Assembly (NCBI GenBank): GCA_013399015.1
Contig: VWZX01009107.1
Coordinates: 248,001 to 312,000 of the forward strand
Direction: 5' to 3'
Length of the DNA: 64,000 nt
DNA from: Galbula dea
Taxonomy: Eukaryota; Chordata; Aves; Piciformes; Galbulidae
Shown here: piece after piece, positions 34,126 to 46,880 of the stretch
Numbering within the stretch: the first letter of the stretch is position 1
Layout: each line of letters starts with the position of its first letter
Notes under the pieces: model-generated
Told to the model about the DNA's origin: nothing
What the model saw: only the letters and a program-made list of their open reading frames with translations
The model's database searches: none
Position numbers and translations under genes: made by a program

Positions 34126-37100
34126 CTGGAGGACAGGGCAGAACAAAACAAACAAGCCAACAACAAACCAATTAGCCACATCAACCATTTGGTTTGTTCC
34201 TCTCCAGTTGACTCCCTGAACTAAGACAGCTGCTCCTTCAAATACTTCATCAGAGAGGAGCATCCAGGAGCTTCACATGCCCACAGCTATGCTCGAGACT
34301 GGGGATGCTCTGCTAATCAAATATGTGTTCCACATCAAACAAATACTTCATTTTTTGGTGTCAAAACAATAAAGCACATAGAAAAGCTGGCAAAAAATAC
34401 ATCTTTTCAAAGCTGTTTGTTGCTTTTTCACAGCTGTGAAAGATAAAAAGGTGCTCATTAATGTTTGGGGCATTACCTTGTAGGGGATATAACAACTCAG
34501 TAAGACAAAGTGAAAAATGAGGTAGATAATGTAACAATAATGAATTATCTTGACATTCACTTTCTTTATGGTCCTTCAAGGGTCATTGTTCCCAATTTAC
34601 TAAGAGAACCACATCATCAAAATTTTTCTTCAATTATCATTTTTTTCTTCTTTCTGCAGTACTGCAAATAGAACAACTTTCCTTACACTAGGCAAAATAT
34701 TACTTTTCCACCCTTTAACTCCAAAGAGGTCTGTCTCCATCCAGCTAACTCTGGGAAAACTTTTAGTCCACTTTCACATGGAACTCTAGTATGCAGGAAA
34801 ATAATTCATTTTTCTGGCCAGGACTGCGAGGTCTATATTAGTTCATCTTCCTTGTGCCTCCAAAATTAGCTGTGTGTTTCTGCTGTTGAAGTAAGAATAG
34901 AGCACAGGAGATGATGTTGAGAGATGTTCTTTGGTGCAATCTGCTTTCAGGGAAAGCTTCTGGATTGTTCAGCAGCAGGAACGTTTGCTAGGGTAGAGGC
35001 CTTTAATTCTAAGCTGCAATGATATGAGAAAAAAAACTGCAAAAGAGCACAGCAAAGCTAGAATGAAGACCTGTACAAAATAGTGAATGACAAGAATTGC
35101 CAGTCCCAAACCTCACATTTTCTCCTGGGTAACACTGGAGTGGTGTGGGAGCCCAGAAACAAGCAGGCAGCTCAGGCATGGTGAGGTTTAGTTCTGAGAG
35201 CATGCTAGAGTGTGGCTGCAGCTTGCCAAACCCCCTCCTGTGGCTGACACAATGTGCTCCAGGATTTATATCTGGGAGTGGCTCCATACTGCACTCCTGA
35301 ATCACATGGTAATTCCCAGGGGCTTGATAGCCACCTGCACCATCAAGGGTTCAATCCTACAGACCACTGCAAAGCATTCAGGATGAGCAGTGATCCATGT
35401 ACAGAGCATAACAGCCTGCAATGAACAGCTCTGGTGTGTCCCAGCTCCTCCCCAGGCTTGTCTATAGTTATTCCTGACCAGGTGAGCTAGCAAAGCCTGG
35501 TGTGCAGTGTCTTTTACCTGCCATCCTGCCAGGCATGCCTTCAGGATCATTTCCTTAAGTGAAGGCAGGAATAAGATCTCTCCTTTACCCAGCTGCCTAC
35601 TTTAGCAAAATCTGTAGTAAACTTTAACATTTGGGAGAAATTTCCTTTTGTTAAATGTGGCTGAGACTGACTGGTGGTCTGTGAGCTGGAAGAGAGGGCA
35701 AGCAGACATGAAGGAACAGCAGGGCTGGCTGGGCATTTAGGGAGCAGATCTTTTTGGATTTGCTTCACACTTGACAGGGCTCCTCACCAGCCAGGGTCAC
35801 CGAGCACTTCCTTTCTTTGCTTTCACCTTGCCTGCACATGGACAACTTGGACAGTGCAGGACAGCACTCCTTGTTGAGTGGGAGTGGGACCACCACTACA
35901 GGGATAAGGCTGCTGAAAAAAAAGATGCAAATAGGAGGACAGGAATAATGCTGAGGGCCTCCAGCTCAACTGATGAATTAAGTAAGACCATTTAATTTAT
36001 CTGTCAATGAGCAGATAGAAGCTGATGGCATTTATTGCTCTGCATGGGTGGGCAGCAAATTGTGCATCAATGTTTTTAGCCTGATTTTCTATAGAAACAA
36101 AGCTTGTTTGGTTACATTGTATGTGTACTCTTCTCTGCCTGAGTGTTGTCTCCTCAACAAAAACCTGCTGGCTGATTTCATTCTAATTTGACAAAGGGTA
36201 TATAGGTGTTACAGGCAATCAAGTGCCTACATGCTTCCTGAGAGTATGTGACAGGCCAGAGGCAAAACAGCCCATAGCAGTCCCCAAAGCAGGAAAAGCT
36301 GCAGAGGTCACATCCTATTAGACATCAGAGACTTGACCCTCTTGTGTCTGGCAGCCACAGGGCACAAACCTGCAGGGTTGTGGGTGGTCAAGGTGCTCAC
36401 GCATCTGCTCGTCTGTCCTCGTGCACCTCCTCTGATAAACTGATTAATGAACTGCTCTCATCGTGGTCTTTTTACTTCAGGTTTAACAAACAGAGGTGGG
36501 TGCAACTGGCAGGCATTATTCTCTTAGCTAGGGTTTCACTGACATTATTCTGTACATGTACTCCTGGTTTCATCCACACAGTGTCACTATAAGGAGCAAA
36601 AATAAAAGCGTCAGCACACTTCACTCTTCTGCTTGGATCTGAATATTTCTTTAGTAGCTCCTGTCACAAGTATTTTAAGCTTTTTGGTTTTTTACTTTTC
36701 CATGATAGAGTGTGCAAGGGGCATGCTGTTAAGTGATGACTTTTTAAACTGCTGTAAAGTATGGTTCAGATTAAAATATAATACAGCAGTCTTTGCATGA
36801 CAACTTTCCCCACAAAGCTGGGAAGACACTATCTATTCTAATCAGATGACTGGAATGCACCTCACTATCTGAATATGGACAAAAATACAATTATTTTGTG
36901 GTTTTCCTCAGGACTTGCAAGTACTTGATGTTCACTGGTCTCTGAAATGCTTTTCTTTCATACCCCTTCACTCAATAATCAACACAACTAGCTTCTCATA
37001 AGTATACACACATGAAAGGGAAGAATTCCTTTCTGATTTCCACAGATGATCAATTTATGCCCTGAAACGAGAAATACAACTACAAGTCTGAGGTTTAAAA

Positions 37101-40100
37101 CTACCAATGCTATTACTGATCATCACAACATCTGGATCTGATTTCAGAGTCACTTTTAGAGTGTATGCTTTGCTTTTTAAAAGCTAAAGTCATCTTAATA
37201 AGGGTTAGCATTACTATTGTTAAAGTCAAAGACTAAAACAAAATGTGAAACTATTCTGTCTTTTTTCTGCACCTTCTTCACTCAGCCTCAGCAAGGACAC
37301 TGACCTGCTCATTTCCACTTGTGCTTCTTCAGGCCCTAGTATAATGCCTTTGGTTTTGCTGGTCTTTAAAAAAAACACCTTTTGACTTGGAATGTAAGCA
37401 AAAAAATGTTTGAAACGTTGTTATGTTCCACAGACCTTGTTGAGCTCTGGGTTGAGTTGGCAAGATACAACAGTACTGACTGAGGCGTCCAGCTGAAGCT
37501 TGTGCCACAGGTTCAGATACACCTGCTACAAAGACTACTCCTTCAGTAGGCATATTGGTGTGACTGAGCTGCTCTCCAAAAAGCATCCTCTTGATATTGC
37601 ATCATCAGGCAGATGTGTATTTCAAAAGCATGAGTCATTTGCTGCTTCTCTAAACAATGCATGCCTAAAAATAGTACATACTTCTCAAAAGCATTTATTT
37701 TTGAGATGTTCTTCAAATGAAAAGAAACCAAACTTGGCTTTAAAGAAAATATACTGACAGCTCTGAATCCATAATGGGATTAGACTTTTCTTTATAGCTC
37801 ATACAGTAAAATCAATCAGATATGGATTTTTGCATATGAGATAAAGGTTTACTCATCAAATATTTCATACAGATTTTCAACTTGAGAATATACTGCCTGT
37901 GAATGAGACCCACATTTACCTGGCAGTCATTTCAAAGGAGCTATTATAGTCTATCCAGCCAATTATTCTGAGACTAAAATTCCTAAGTAGGTTTTGACTT
38001 GATGGACCATAATGACTCAAGAAAAACCCATTAGACAGTCTGTCTTGTCAATGGTGCCTGCATTATGCCAGCAGAGACAGGCCATGACCCTGTACTCCTA
38101 GGGGGGGAAAAATAGCCTGTTGACTTTAACAGGAACTTCATCTGATGAAAGGAGCTGGGAAAGAAAATTGCATAAAAGCTCTCTGCTTGTATGATCTTCT
38201 AAAAACTGAGCCAGACCCTACCTCTAAAGGCTAAACAACTCTGAGAAAGTTATTTGGGATAAGAAAACAAACCATTAAAAACATTTTAGAAAGTGATTTG
38301 AAAATCCCTGTTTTCCAACAATAGCCCTAAATGCTTAGGAGCCTTTAAAGAAAAATACTGGGCAAGGCTGAGGTATGTATCCTGAGCAGAAGAGGTGACC
38401 ACTAACACTGTTGTAACCAAGGCTCTTGCAGAAGGAACTATGTGTGAGTGGACCGTTACATTTAAATAACACACTAAAGAGATGAGATGCTAATACCCTA
38501 CAGGTTATTACCAGGCAGCTGCTAAGCAGTCACAATGGGCAGCAGAGCTTCTGACTCTTGGCTGAAGGCAGCAGCTTCCACCACAGATAATAAACTGATA
38601 TTCTAGTGAAACACAACTGGCCACTCTGGAGGTGGAAGAACTACTGTCTGTTTCATCCAACTCTCAACTACCTATTTCTGCCTTCTGGGCTTTGTCAGTC
38701 AAATAAACCCAACCACTCAGTCAGCTGCAGGTGTCCCTCAGGAGTTTTGTTTGCAGATACCCAGAGGACCTAATAAGGACACATATTAGGCTCCACAGAG
38801 GAGCTTCAGGCTCTGTACAGACACTAGTCAGATTCCCAGTTCACTGTGGATGACCTGCAAGGCGATGAGCAATCTCACACACACCTCCTGTCTCCCCTGA
38901 GCTAACACCTGAGCTGGCTGTGCCTAAGTTTGGGGAGCTGGACTAGAGGAGGAGGTGTCCCTCTATTTTAAGATAAATAGCCACTTGTAGAGTTATTCCA
39001 CAGTGCTGGCAACAGCTGGGGAGAAGGCTGGGGGCTGCCAAAGCAGGGCCACCTCTCTAGCTAAAGCCTGCTGTTGGACTAGCTCTATTAACAACTGAAA
39101 ATGGTTTTTTTTGTAAAGGATTTTTAAATTAAAGGATGATGTTATAAATAAAGCCAGAGATTACAGTGAACTGTGATGCTCTCCTTTATCTGTATTTATG
39201 TGGCTAATTTTATTAGTTCACTTGGCTCCTACAGGGAACCCACTCAGATCTGTTCCACTTGCACTTTTGCATGCACTGATACAACACAGTCTATTTTGGT
39301 GACAAGCACACATGGACTTAGGTCAATCAAACTGAATCCTGAACAAAAGCCCCTCAAAAACTCCACAGACTGACATTTTACCTCTAGAAACTTGAAAAGT
39401 CAGATGTATTTCCATATATCTCATAATACACACCTTGAATTGCAAGGTTGCATTGAGTTCAATATATTTATGACTGCCAGACACCTGAACACTGTGGACA
39501 GCCAGCAGAGAAAGGGCTGTAACAGACAGCACATGGAATAAGGAAAGTGTGTTAGAAAGACACTGTGAGATCTCTTGCACATTGGATCCATGAGAACATG
39601 GATGTTGAACTGAAGGATGGACAATGGAAGCTTTTTCATAAAACACTGTAACTTTGGATCCTTTGCCTTTGAGAATCCTCTTACGAAACATGCATCATTC
39701 TGTCCAGGTTTGGGGGACTTCTTCCCTGCCAGGGTAGGATTTGGGACCCAGAGTTAAGTTTATGTCATCTTTATGGGTCAGTGCCCAAGTCCACATGCAC
39801 CTCTGATCTTTGGTACACAGTAAGATTAAAACCTGTGCTACTCTCATATGAATTAGCTGACAGAAACTTCACTCAAAGACCACCTAGGATTAAGAGTTCT
39901 CTGACAAGGGCAGACAAGTTCAGGAGAGCTCTGCATGACTGGTGTGGTGAAACAGGATTGAGCCAACACATGAAGGTTTCAGTTCCCTGTAAGATATCTG
40001 ACTACAATTACTGCTTGTTTACAGCAAACTCATCACGACACTTCAGCCAGGGAACGTGACAGGACACTATGGAGACTTCAGAAAAATCCTTCAGCCTGTC

Positions 40101-40353
40101 CTGAGGCAAGCAGTAATTGCAGAAATCCATGCTTATTTTGCATGAGTTAGCACTGCAGGATTTGGCATCTGGAGGTTTGAATTTGGAACCTTTAAAAAAA
40201 ATTAGGAGACAAATGTGATGCAACTGCATGCTCCAGTTTGATCTCAGTATTTTCAATGCTTCTCTAGGCCTCCTTACTCCCAGATCTAAGCCAAACTTCA
40301 GCTGCTCCTAGGATGATAAAACATATATTGAAAAACATGTAGCAGGTTTTTAC
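34126..40353 (-). other. KLHL14: KLHL14 intron, 6.2 kb
   Basis: Canonical GT (40353-40352, GAGAG|GTAAAA) to AG (34127-34126). No exon, RNA gene or clear transposon was recognised inside. A run of G occurs at 38101-38107. Open frames such as 39323-39691 minus carry no recognisable domain. Confidence 0.75.
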
Positions 40354-40432
40354 CTCTCTTGCATGGGTGGAAGTTGTATCCAGCTGTTAAACCTGGGATC
40401 GTATCGGCTAACAAAGTTTGTACTGTGTTTCC
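40354..40432 (-). CDS. KLHL14: KLHL14 kelch exon (YDPRFNSW)
   Basis: 79 bases encode about 26 residues reading KHSTNFVSRYDPRFNSWIQL then PPMQER. Two bases at the start complete a glycine codon, and two at the end begin an arginine codon. It is the middle of a kelch repeat: YDP followed by W six residues on, then the L-P-P-M turn and the E-R-R that leads into the next strand. Acceptor TTTACAG|GGAAAC (40433/40432) and donor AGAGAG|GTAAAA (40354/40353) are canonical. On its own it is too short to be noticed as an open frame, but the join is in frame on both sides. Confidence 0.93.
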
Positions 40433-43400
40433 CTGTAAAGATAGATTATTTTGACACTCAGCTGTTTTGTTTCATGTATTTAACATCATGATTCTAATAT
40501 ATATTACATATACTTCACAAGTTGATAGCTTTTATGAAGGGTTCCCCCTTTTACAACAAAGTATGATTACACTATGTGTACAGTAATAATTCAACAAATG
40601 GGGCACTGCAAGGTTTGAATTAGCAATTTCTAGTAGTAAAAGCAGATAGAGATTATTCTTGTTCTCTGTAATAAGATCTTGAAAATATGTATTTAAACTT
40701 ACTTAGAGATGCTGTGGTACTTTCACAGCCACAATAAATTGCAGCACTAAACAAAATTCCTGCCCAGGAGAAGGCATCCCCATGGTACTTTTTATGACTA
40801 GAATATTTTGTGCCAGGTGAAAAAAAAAAAAACAACAAAGTGAGAACATGTGCTTTTCTTTCTCCTTACATCACCTCTGTGTGGAACATGGTTAAAAAGC
40901 CTTGTGCAAATAACCAGGAGCTGCATAAGCTATCAGCATGGGGTGTGCAGTGTTTGCACTAGATGGTTTCTTCTACCATGTACTTTCAGTGTAAGTTAGA
41001 AGGAATTACACATGTGCATCGAAGGGGGAATACACTCTTAAGAGTTTTATTTCAAGTGTGTTTGCTAAAATATGAAACATGAGCAACAGACACCAACTAA
41101 CTAGCTTATCCTTGCTGTCAAGCCCAAGAACTGTAGTCATGTCTTCACGATATTAAGATTTCACCTTATTTTACATGCAGAATGCCATCAAAGCAAGAAA
41201 ACTGAAGCAAGAGAGTGCATGGCAATTTCCTGTAACACCTGAGACTTTAACAGATGAGGATCTTGGAAACAGAAACCTTTGTTTATGTATGTGTGACTAA
41301 AAAATTGAATTAGAGGCTTCACAGGCCAGCAGGATAACACAACTGCATATGCTACAGTTCTATAAATGGTCACTGGGTATTATACAAAGTGAATATTTTT
41401 TCATTGGACAAGCATGTGTAAATAGACCATCAAGACTGTAGAGAAGAATAACAACACATCTAGAATTTATATTCCTAATAATTTAAGATCATGTTCTACA
41501 AGAAAACAGAGAAGGAAAGCCCATTGACCACTCTGCCTCATTCCCTTGCTAGGTTATGAGCACGTTCTATATGAGGAGGGTAAAGCAGAAGACTGATGAA
41601 TAATGCAGCAATTCTCTTCAAATCCAGCATGGTGCCTAATGAGGAGCAAAGCCCTTTATGCTAAGCACTGCTCAAACACATCTCAGGGCACAGGGTGAGA
41701 TCTCCATACACTAAAGGCAACTGGATTTAGTAAAGTGAGGCTTTGCTCTTGGTCCCTATCTGAATTCCTTTAGTCTATACAGAGAATTTCAGAAAGAAAA
41801 ATTTAGAGTTATATATTCAATAAACAGTAAACCAGGAACAGTAGGCATCCTAACTGGCTCTAGGTCTCACTATCTAGGACATTTATTAATCTATGACTAT
41901 TTCAAAAAGTAGGATTTCAAACCAATGTAAATAGTGATGATAGCTTTGGACACCCAGTAGGAGGTTTTAGTGCTGCTGCATTCACTGTAACTTTGAGGGT
42001 ACTGGGGACTTCAGTGTGCACTTCTTATAGAGCAGCTTTGTAATTGTTGTCATACAAACCTAAGATTTGGGGACCTTGCCCTCCTAACATAACCTGTCAT
42101 ACACATATTCACTATAAATACCACACAGGTAGAAGATTGTATAGTACAGAGGAGAAGGGTTTAGTGAGCCTAGAGTGGGAATACAGGGTACAAATCTGCT
42201 CACTTCACAGGAAGGGAGATCAGATCAAACTAGAACAGGCACAAAGAAGAGCTGCTATGGCTACAGGAGGAACAGAAAGTTCACCTTATGGCAAGAGACA
42301 ATGAACTTGGCTTGTTGCACCTACAAAAACAAAAGCTGAAAGGGAATAGGAGTGCTTTCTGTGACACATCAGAGGAACAAAGCTCCAGGAGGGGAAAAAC
42401 TACTAAGCTAAAGGCCAACTTTGGCATGAGAACAAGGTGATTTAAACAGTCAAAGAATGTATTTTACTGGAAATTTGAGTAAGACTCCTAGTCATTTAGA
42501 ACAATTGGATTCTGAAACAGTTTTCCAATAGGAGTAGTGGGGGCTAAAAATCCAACTGCTTTTTGAAGGTAGCTTAGAAAATTTACACAATGGGACTACA
42601 TGATGCCTGTAATGGCAGGAAAAGGATTGGATGACCCACTTCAGCTGCCTGGTGTAACTGGTTTGACTCCAGTTTAATTCTGGATTTCAGTTTGAAAGAG
42701 AAATGTATCTATTTGCCTTGCTCATTAGTCATGAGCTTACACATTTTAGGAAGCATCTGTCAGAACATAGAAACTGTGACAAGTGATCAGAAATCAGGAT
42801 TAGCAAAGCAGGACAGTGGAACAAAAGGAGACAGATGCAGCTCTCTGCAGGAAGGACTCTGAAGCTATGCCAAGAGGTGAAGGATTCTGAAGGTTATGAA
42901 GGTTGGTCTTAAATCCACACTTGTGGCCTGCATCGTGTGCTCACTAGGTTGTCAGGAAGTCACAGGAGCAGCATGAAGGGAGTATGGGCACTTCTCAGAG
43001 TCTACCCAGCTTCTCAAGAATCTGCTGGTCTGATGTCTAAAGAAATGTATGGTTCTCCTTCCACTGCACCCAGCTCAAGGATACTTCTTTCCAGTGGAAA
43101 AACACCTGGCACATTCTCATTCAAACCAAGAACCTTGTAACACTCTGTCAAGACAGTTCCAGCTAGGCCTATCTGAAGTCCCCTCTGTCCTATGAGGACA
43201 GCAAATAAGGGCCTTTACACAAATTGAAGCAGGTATGTGTGGGCAGTTCCCATGTAGCTGCACATTTAGAGCAAATCTGTTGCAAGAAAGAAGTAGCCCA
43301 GCAACAGCACATGATGTAGTTTATGATTTCAGGTCCACAAGTAAGATCCATTTCTCTCAGAGTAAATCCATAAAGAGCTTAGTACCAGCAATGTTCCTAC

Positions 43401-44731
43401 CTCTTTTATTCCTATCTTCCCTACAGAAAAATCACAGCACTGGTGTTTCTAGACGAAGGAAGCTCTTAGACATCTTCAGCAACATCTTCAGCTCGGGTGA
43501 CCTTACACATAAAGTACTATCCATCTCATGAACAGTTGTGCTCGACTACTGCCTCAGATGTGGGATGTGTAGCCCTTCAAACACCTTGTGACTCAGTTTC
43601 TGCATCTTTAAGCTGTGAGTAGTTACACTTCTTTTCTGTTATCCTCCCTGTGACACAGTCATTTAACGATAAACCGTCTGAAACAAGGTCTGCCTTTTAT
43701 TATCCATGTCGACCACCAAGAACAACAGAGGCCCTCAGTTGTTGGATGTGTCTGACAGTCCTAAGAATAATTGTCATTCATGATACCACATTATCTCCTG
43801 CTTAATACAAAGGAAATTCAACAGCAGATCTAAAGGGCTCTTCTCCTGAGACGCTTAGTGATATTTGTAACTACACCGGAAATATGCTTACAGAGTGCTC
43901 TGGATTTTCATCTCAGGTTTTAGGAAGTGAACAGATGTAACAATTTTCTATAATTTGGTTTAGTGCAGATGCTGAAATGGGGCATTCACAATAAAATATA
44001 TGCAGTATATGTAATTTCAGCTGGATCCTCTGGTGTTTTAAAGTAAAAATGTGTACCTGCAAGCTGTTTTATGGTTTCTCAGTCATAATTATCTCTGTTA
44101 CACAGACTGCTACAACTACAACTCTTTCTTCGTGTGCAAGCTTTTTAACAATGTCTTGACAATTCTGTGGATTTTGCAAGGCATGGTGTTCTCCTCTTGC
44201 TTTGCTCAGAAGCCTGTTAAATTGTTTAATTTCTCTTTGCAGTAAATTTATGAAGTAATCAAATCAAAGAAGGTAGCAGCAGATAATCTATACGAGAAGC
44301 TCTTGCACAAGACTAAATAAAAAGGACCAGTTTGAGAATCTCAGAGTCAAGATAATTAACACATTAACAACTTTAGCTGCGAGTATCTTGTTTGACAATA
44401 GAAGAGAAGCATTCATCTACTGCAATTGCATTATTATATTATGACTGGAAGGAGACTGGAAATGAAGGTTAAAATTCTTAACAGCTGCTGCCTGGTGCAT
44501 GCACTTGAAAGAGTCTGTTCTGCTGCCTGTGGCATTTCTCAAGGGATGTAGGAGCTGATGAATGATGGAGATGCTGATGCTAAAGTACCAGATATTTATT
44601 ACATCAATATCTAAAAGTTGCTGTTACTAGGTTCAACAATTAGGCTGAAGGTCCTCACTAATGAAGTTCTGAGGGACAGACAGACACAGGAAGGCAGATG
44701 CTGCCTGTGCCTTTTAATATGCTATACATAC
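40433..44731 (-). other. KLHL14: KLHL14 intron, 4.3 kb
   Basis: GT at 44731-44730 (AATG|GTATGT) to AG at 40434-40433. It contains an old CR1-type copy at 42140-42660, oriented opposite to the gene, and a short poly-A run at 40820-40832. No other exon is recognised. Confidence 0.8.
42140..42660 (+). mobile_element. Ancient CR1-type LINE 3' fragment, antisense in a KLHL14 intron
   Basis: Collinear decayed similarity to the 3' region of reptile/bird CR1. The segments are GAACAGGCACAAAGAAGAGC (rqrRA block), CTTATGGCAAGAGACAATGA, CTTGGCTTGTTGCACCTA (the 'gagCTTGGCTTGTTtagccta' landmark), then AGTAGTGGGGGCTAAAAATC (the 'agcaGTGGGGGCaaaa' landmark) near 42534-42552, and a terminal GATTGGATGACCCACTTCAG. 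The frame is broken throughout. The divergence resembles that of the 13760 copy. Confidence 0.72.
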
Positions 44732-44821
44732 CATTAGGGTTCCATTGGTCCTCTCCTCCCAGCACGAACAAGAAGTTTTCCACTTCCACAACACAGTGAT
44801 GGGCACTGTTATATGGCATAA
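44732..44821 (-). CDS. KLHL14: KLHL14 kelch exon (VLGGEDQWN), most upstream exon in the window
   Basis: 90 bases encode about 29 residues: MPYNSAHHCVVEVENFLFV, then LGGEDQWNPNG with the last glycine codon split. It supplies the end of one kelch repeat and the double-glycine start of the next. Acceptor CCTGCAG|TTATGC (44822/44821) and donor AATG|GTATGT (44732/44731) are canonical. The exon enters with two bases (TT) of a codon started upstream, so at least one more coding exon must exist. By comparison with the human protein (about 628 residues), roughly 350-360 residues with the BTB, BACK and first kelch parts are missing to the right. Confidence 0.93.
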
Positions 44822-45466
44822 CTGCAGGCAAAGCAAAGATTTGGTTTTGTCAGTTCAGGTCACTCATTCCATCAAATATTTCCAAAGGTACAAAACACAA
44901 CGCTGAGATTACCTCTGTGTGTAATAACAGGGGAATGCATCTCCCCAAGCATGTATGTCCACTGCCTTGGCAGCAGACAAAAGCCACTTACTAGTAATCT
45001 TATGCTACTCAATCTTGCAAACAAGTAAGGAAAAAAGCTGGAATTCTTGTCCCTCAGTGCCCCTCCCCCTCCCTTGCCCAAATTCTGCATCTACTGCTCT
45101 AAAAACAACTTGTAAAAAGGAGTGAAGTTGCCTGACATTTCCCTGAAAATAAGCAGGTGCTAGGAATCCTAGTATGCAAGGAAACATTAAAAGAACCTCA
45201 GCCCAGCTTTGTTCTGCTGGCAATGTTTCCACAAGAAGAGTCAGTATGTTCAGTAGCTTTCTATTACACAGCAATGAACAGGCTGCATTTCCATACAGTT
45301 TTAAGTTTTTAAATTAAGGTCCTGCTGATTTAATGCCTTTTCCAAATGTATACGCTTAATTTCCTGTACAATGTCATTAGCAGCACAATCACACATTTTC
45401 TATTCATCTAATCAGGAAGCCCTTTGTTAACAAAGATCAAAACTGTGGCATTAGGTTTGCAGTATC

Positions 45467-45484
45467 CCTTTTTTTTTTTTTTTA
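45467..45484. repeat. Poly-T tract
   Basis: An almost pure T run of about 16 bases ending in AAGGTG. It could be the A-tail of a minus-strand retrocopy, but the sequence to its right is not recognised as a gene or SINE. Confidence 0.7.
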
Positions 45485-45910
45485 AGGTGTTGTGATTACT
45501 ATGGACCAACCACAGTTGTAAGAATCTATTATTTTTATTTACGTTTTCCACTACAAATGCTAAGACACAAACATTAGGACTTATATATATACATAATATA
45601 CACAGATAATTGCCATGTGCCATCCAGCACTATTGTGGTATTATATGGTAAATGTAAACTTACACAGCATTAGTTATCATACCATATAGAGTAGTTTTGG
45701 CCCAGTGACACCAGGAGGAAAAATGATGTCCTTGTTCAGCTCATCATATGGGCACCTTAAATCTAGGTGAGGACAAATGGGGAGGTGATGTGCATGTACA
45801 GGCAGGGAACTTATTGCTTGACACGGATCAACAGAGCACTTAGGAAACCAGTGCAGTGGGAAATCAATATGACTCAGGGCCAGCTCTTACTTTGTGCTCT
45901 TTGCCAATGC

Positions 45911-45949
45911 CAAAAAAAAAAAAAAAAGAAAACCAACCAAAAAAAAGAG
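45911..45949. repeat. A-rich tract
   Basis: A run of about 16 A followed by GAAAACCAACC and a second run of A. It is simple A-rich sequence with no attached element recognised. Confidence 0.7.
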
Positions 45950-46814
45950 GCAGACTATCTCACACTTGGATTATTTTGGGTGATATATCTCTCATTTCAT
46001 TTGTTTTATTATCTTTTATTTTTCTCAGAATGCAGTTGTGCAGCACAGCATATGCAAATAATAATAAGAAGAAATTCACATAGCTTTGTTATTTAGGACA
46101 CATTTTCTTAAAGATCAAGTGGGTTCATTTAAGCTTCTTACTGAAGTTTTTGCCAAGGCAATGATGAATAAGTAAGGTATGTTTTTAGTTTCTAGTAAAG
46201 GTCGAATATCATTTTCATAGTCTGTGCTCTTCCGTGTCATGTAAGTGAAGCAGTTCTTAAATTGGGCAGCCAGATACAGTGAAAGTTCATTAATTAAGGT
46301 TATTTGTTACTAGTACACTTTATATAACTGGGAAGTAATCCTATATGAGGCACTGCATAAGATTTTATGCTACCCAGAGATTCCCACAGTGGGATGAAAG
46401 AAGGAGAGATTTTTGTAATCCACTTAGCCCCCAGATCACATTTATCTCATTCTTTAATCTCAGACATTTTCCTAGTTTAAAAATCTTCTCTCTCTAAACC
46501 CCAGCACTTTCCCTGAGTTTGTAGATGCTTGCACCACCTAATGAAATGAGGCTGGACCTTCAGCCAGGCTCTTCTGTTGGTCAACCTGGAGAGATCTAGC
46601 ATTTATCAGAAAAACTGTCTGGAGGCAGCACACATGAGTATTTTTCACATGTTGTGTTTTCATCTTTGCAAACACTTTATTTATCCTCCATATTGACACA
46701 AACAGGGCCAGTAGAGGAAGAAATTATATTTTAAGCTTTTCTGCTGTTCTCGTGCATGTAAGCTATGCAATAAGACTCCTACACTTATGATGATAATTAA
46801 ACCTTGAAAACTAA

Positions 46815-46880
46815 GGGCTTAATCCTGGCTCCTACTTAACTTGATGGCAACGTTCCCACTGATATGGGATTGGGCCCAAA
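46815..46880. repeat. Old amniote dispersed repeat fragment
   Basis: GGGCTTAATCCTGGCTCCTAC, followed by GATGGCAACGTTCCCACTGA and GGGATTGGGCCCAAAT, matches a worn pattern ('..gatcctggctccc..tcaatggcaaaactcccactgac..gggcccaa') that I recognise in bird and reptile DNA. The family name is uncertain. Confidence 0.4.

Noticed and set aside
33921..34184. Reading the VIGGRNETG exon through into MMWLIGLLLACLFCSAL as a membrane-anchored N-terminus
   Set aside because: The hydrophobic stretch is intron sequence (polypyrimidine tract) upstream of a good acceptor at 34126, and the preceding kelch exon joins in frame there.
45467..45484. Poly-T as the tail of a processed pseudogene on the minus strand
   Set aside because: No recognisable gene-derived sequence or target-site duplication lies next to it.
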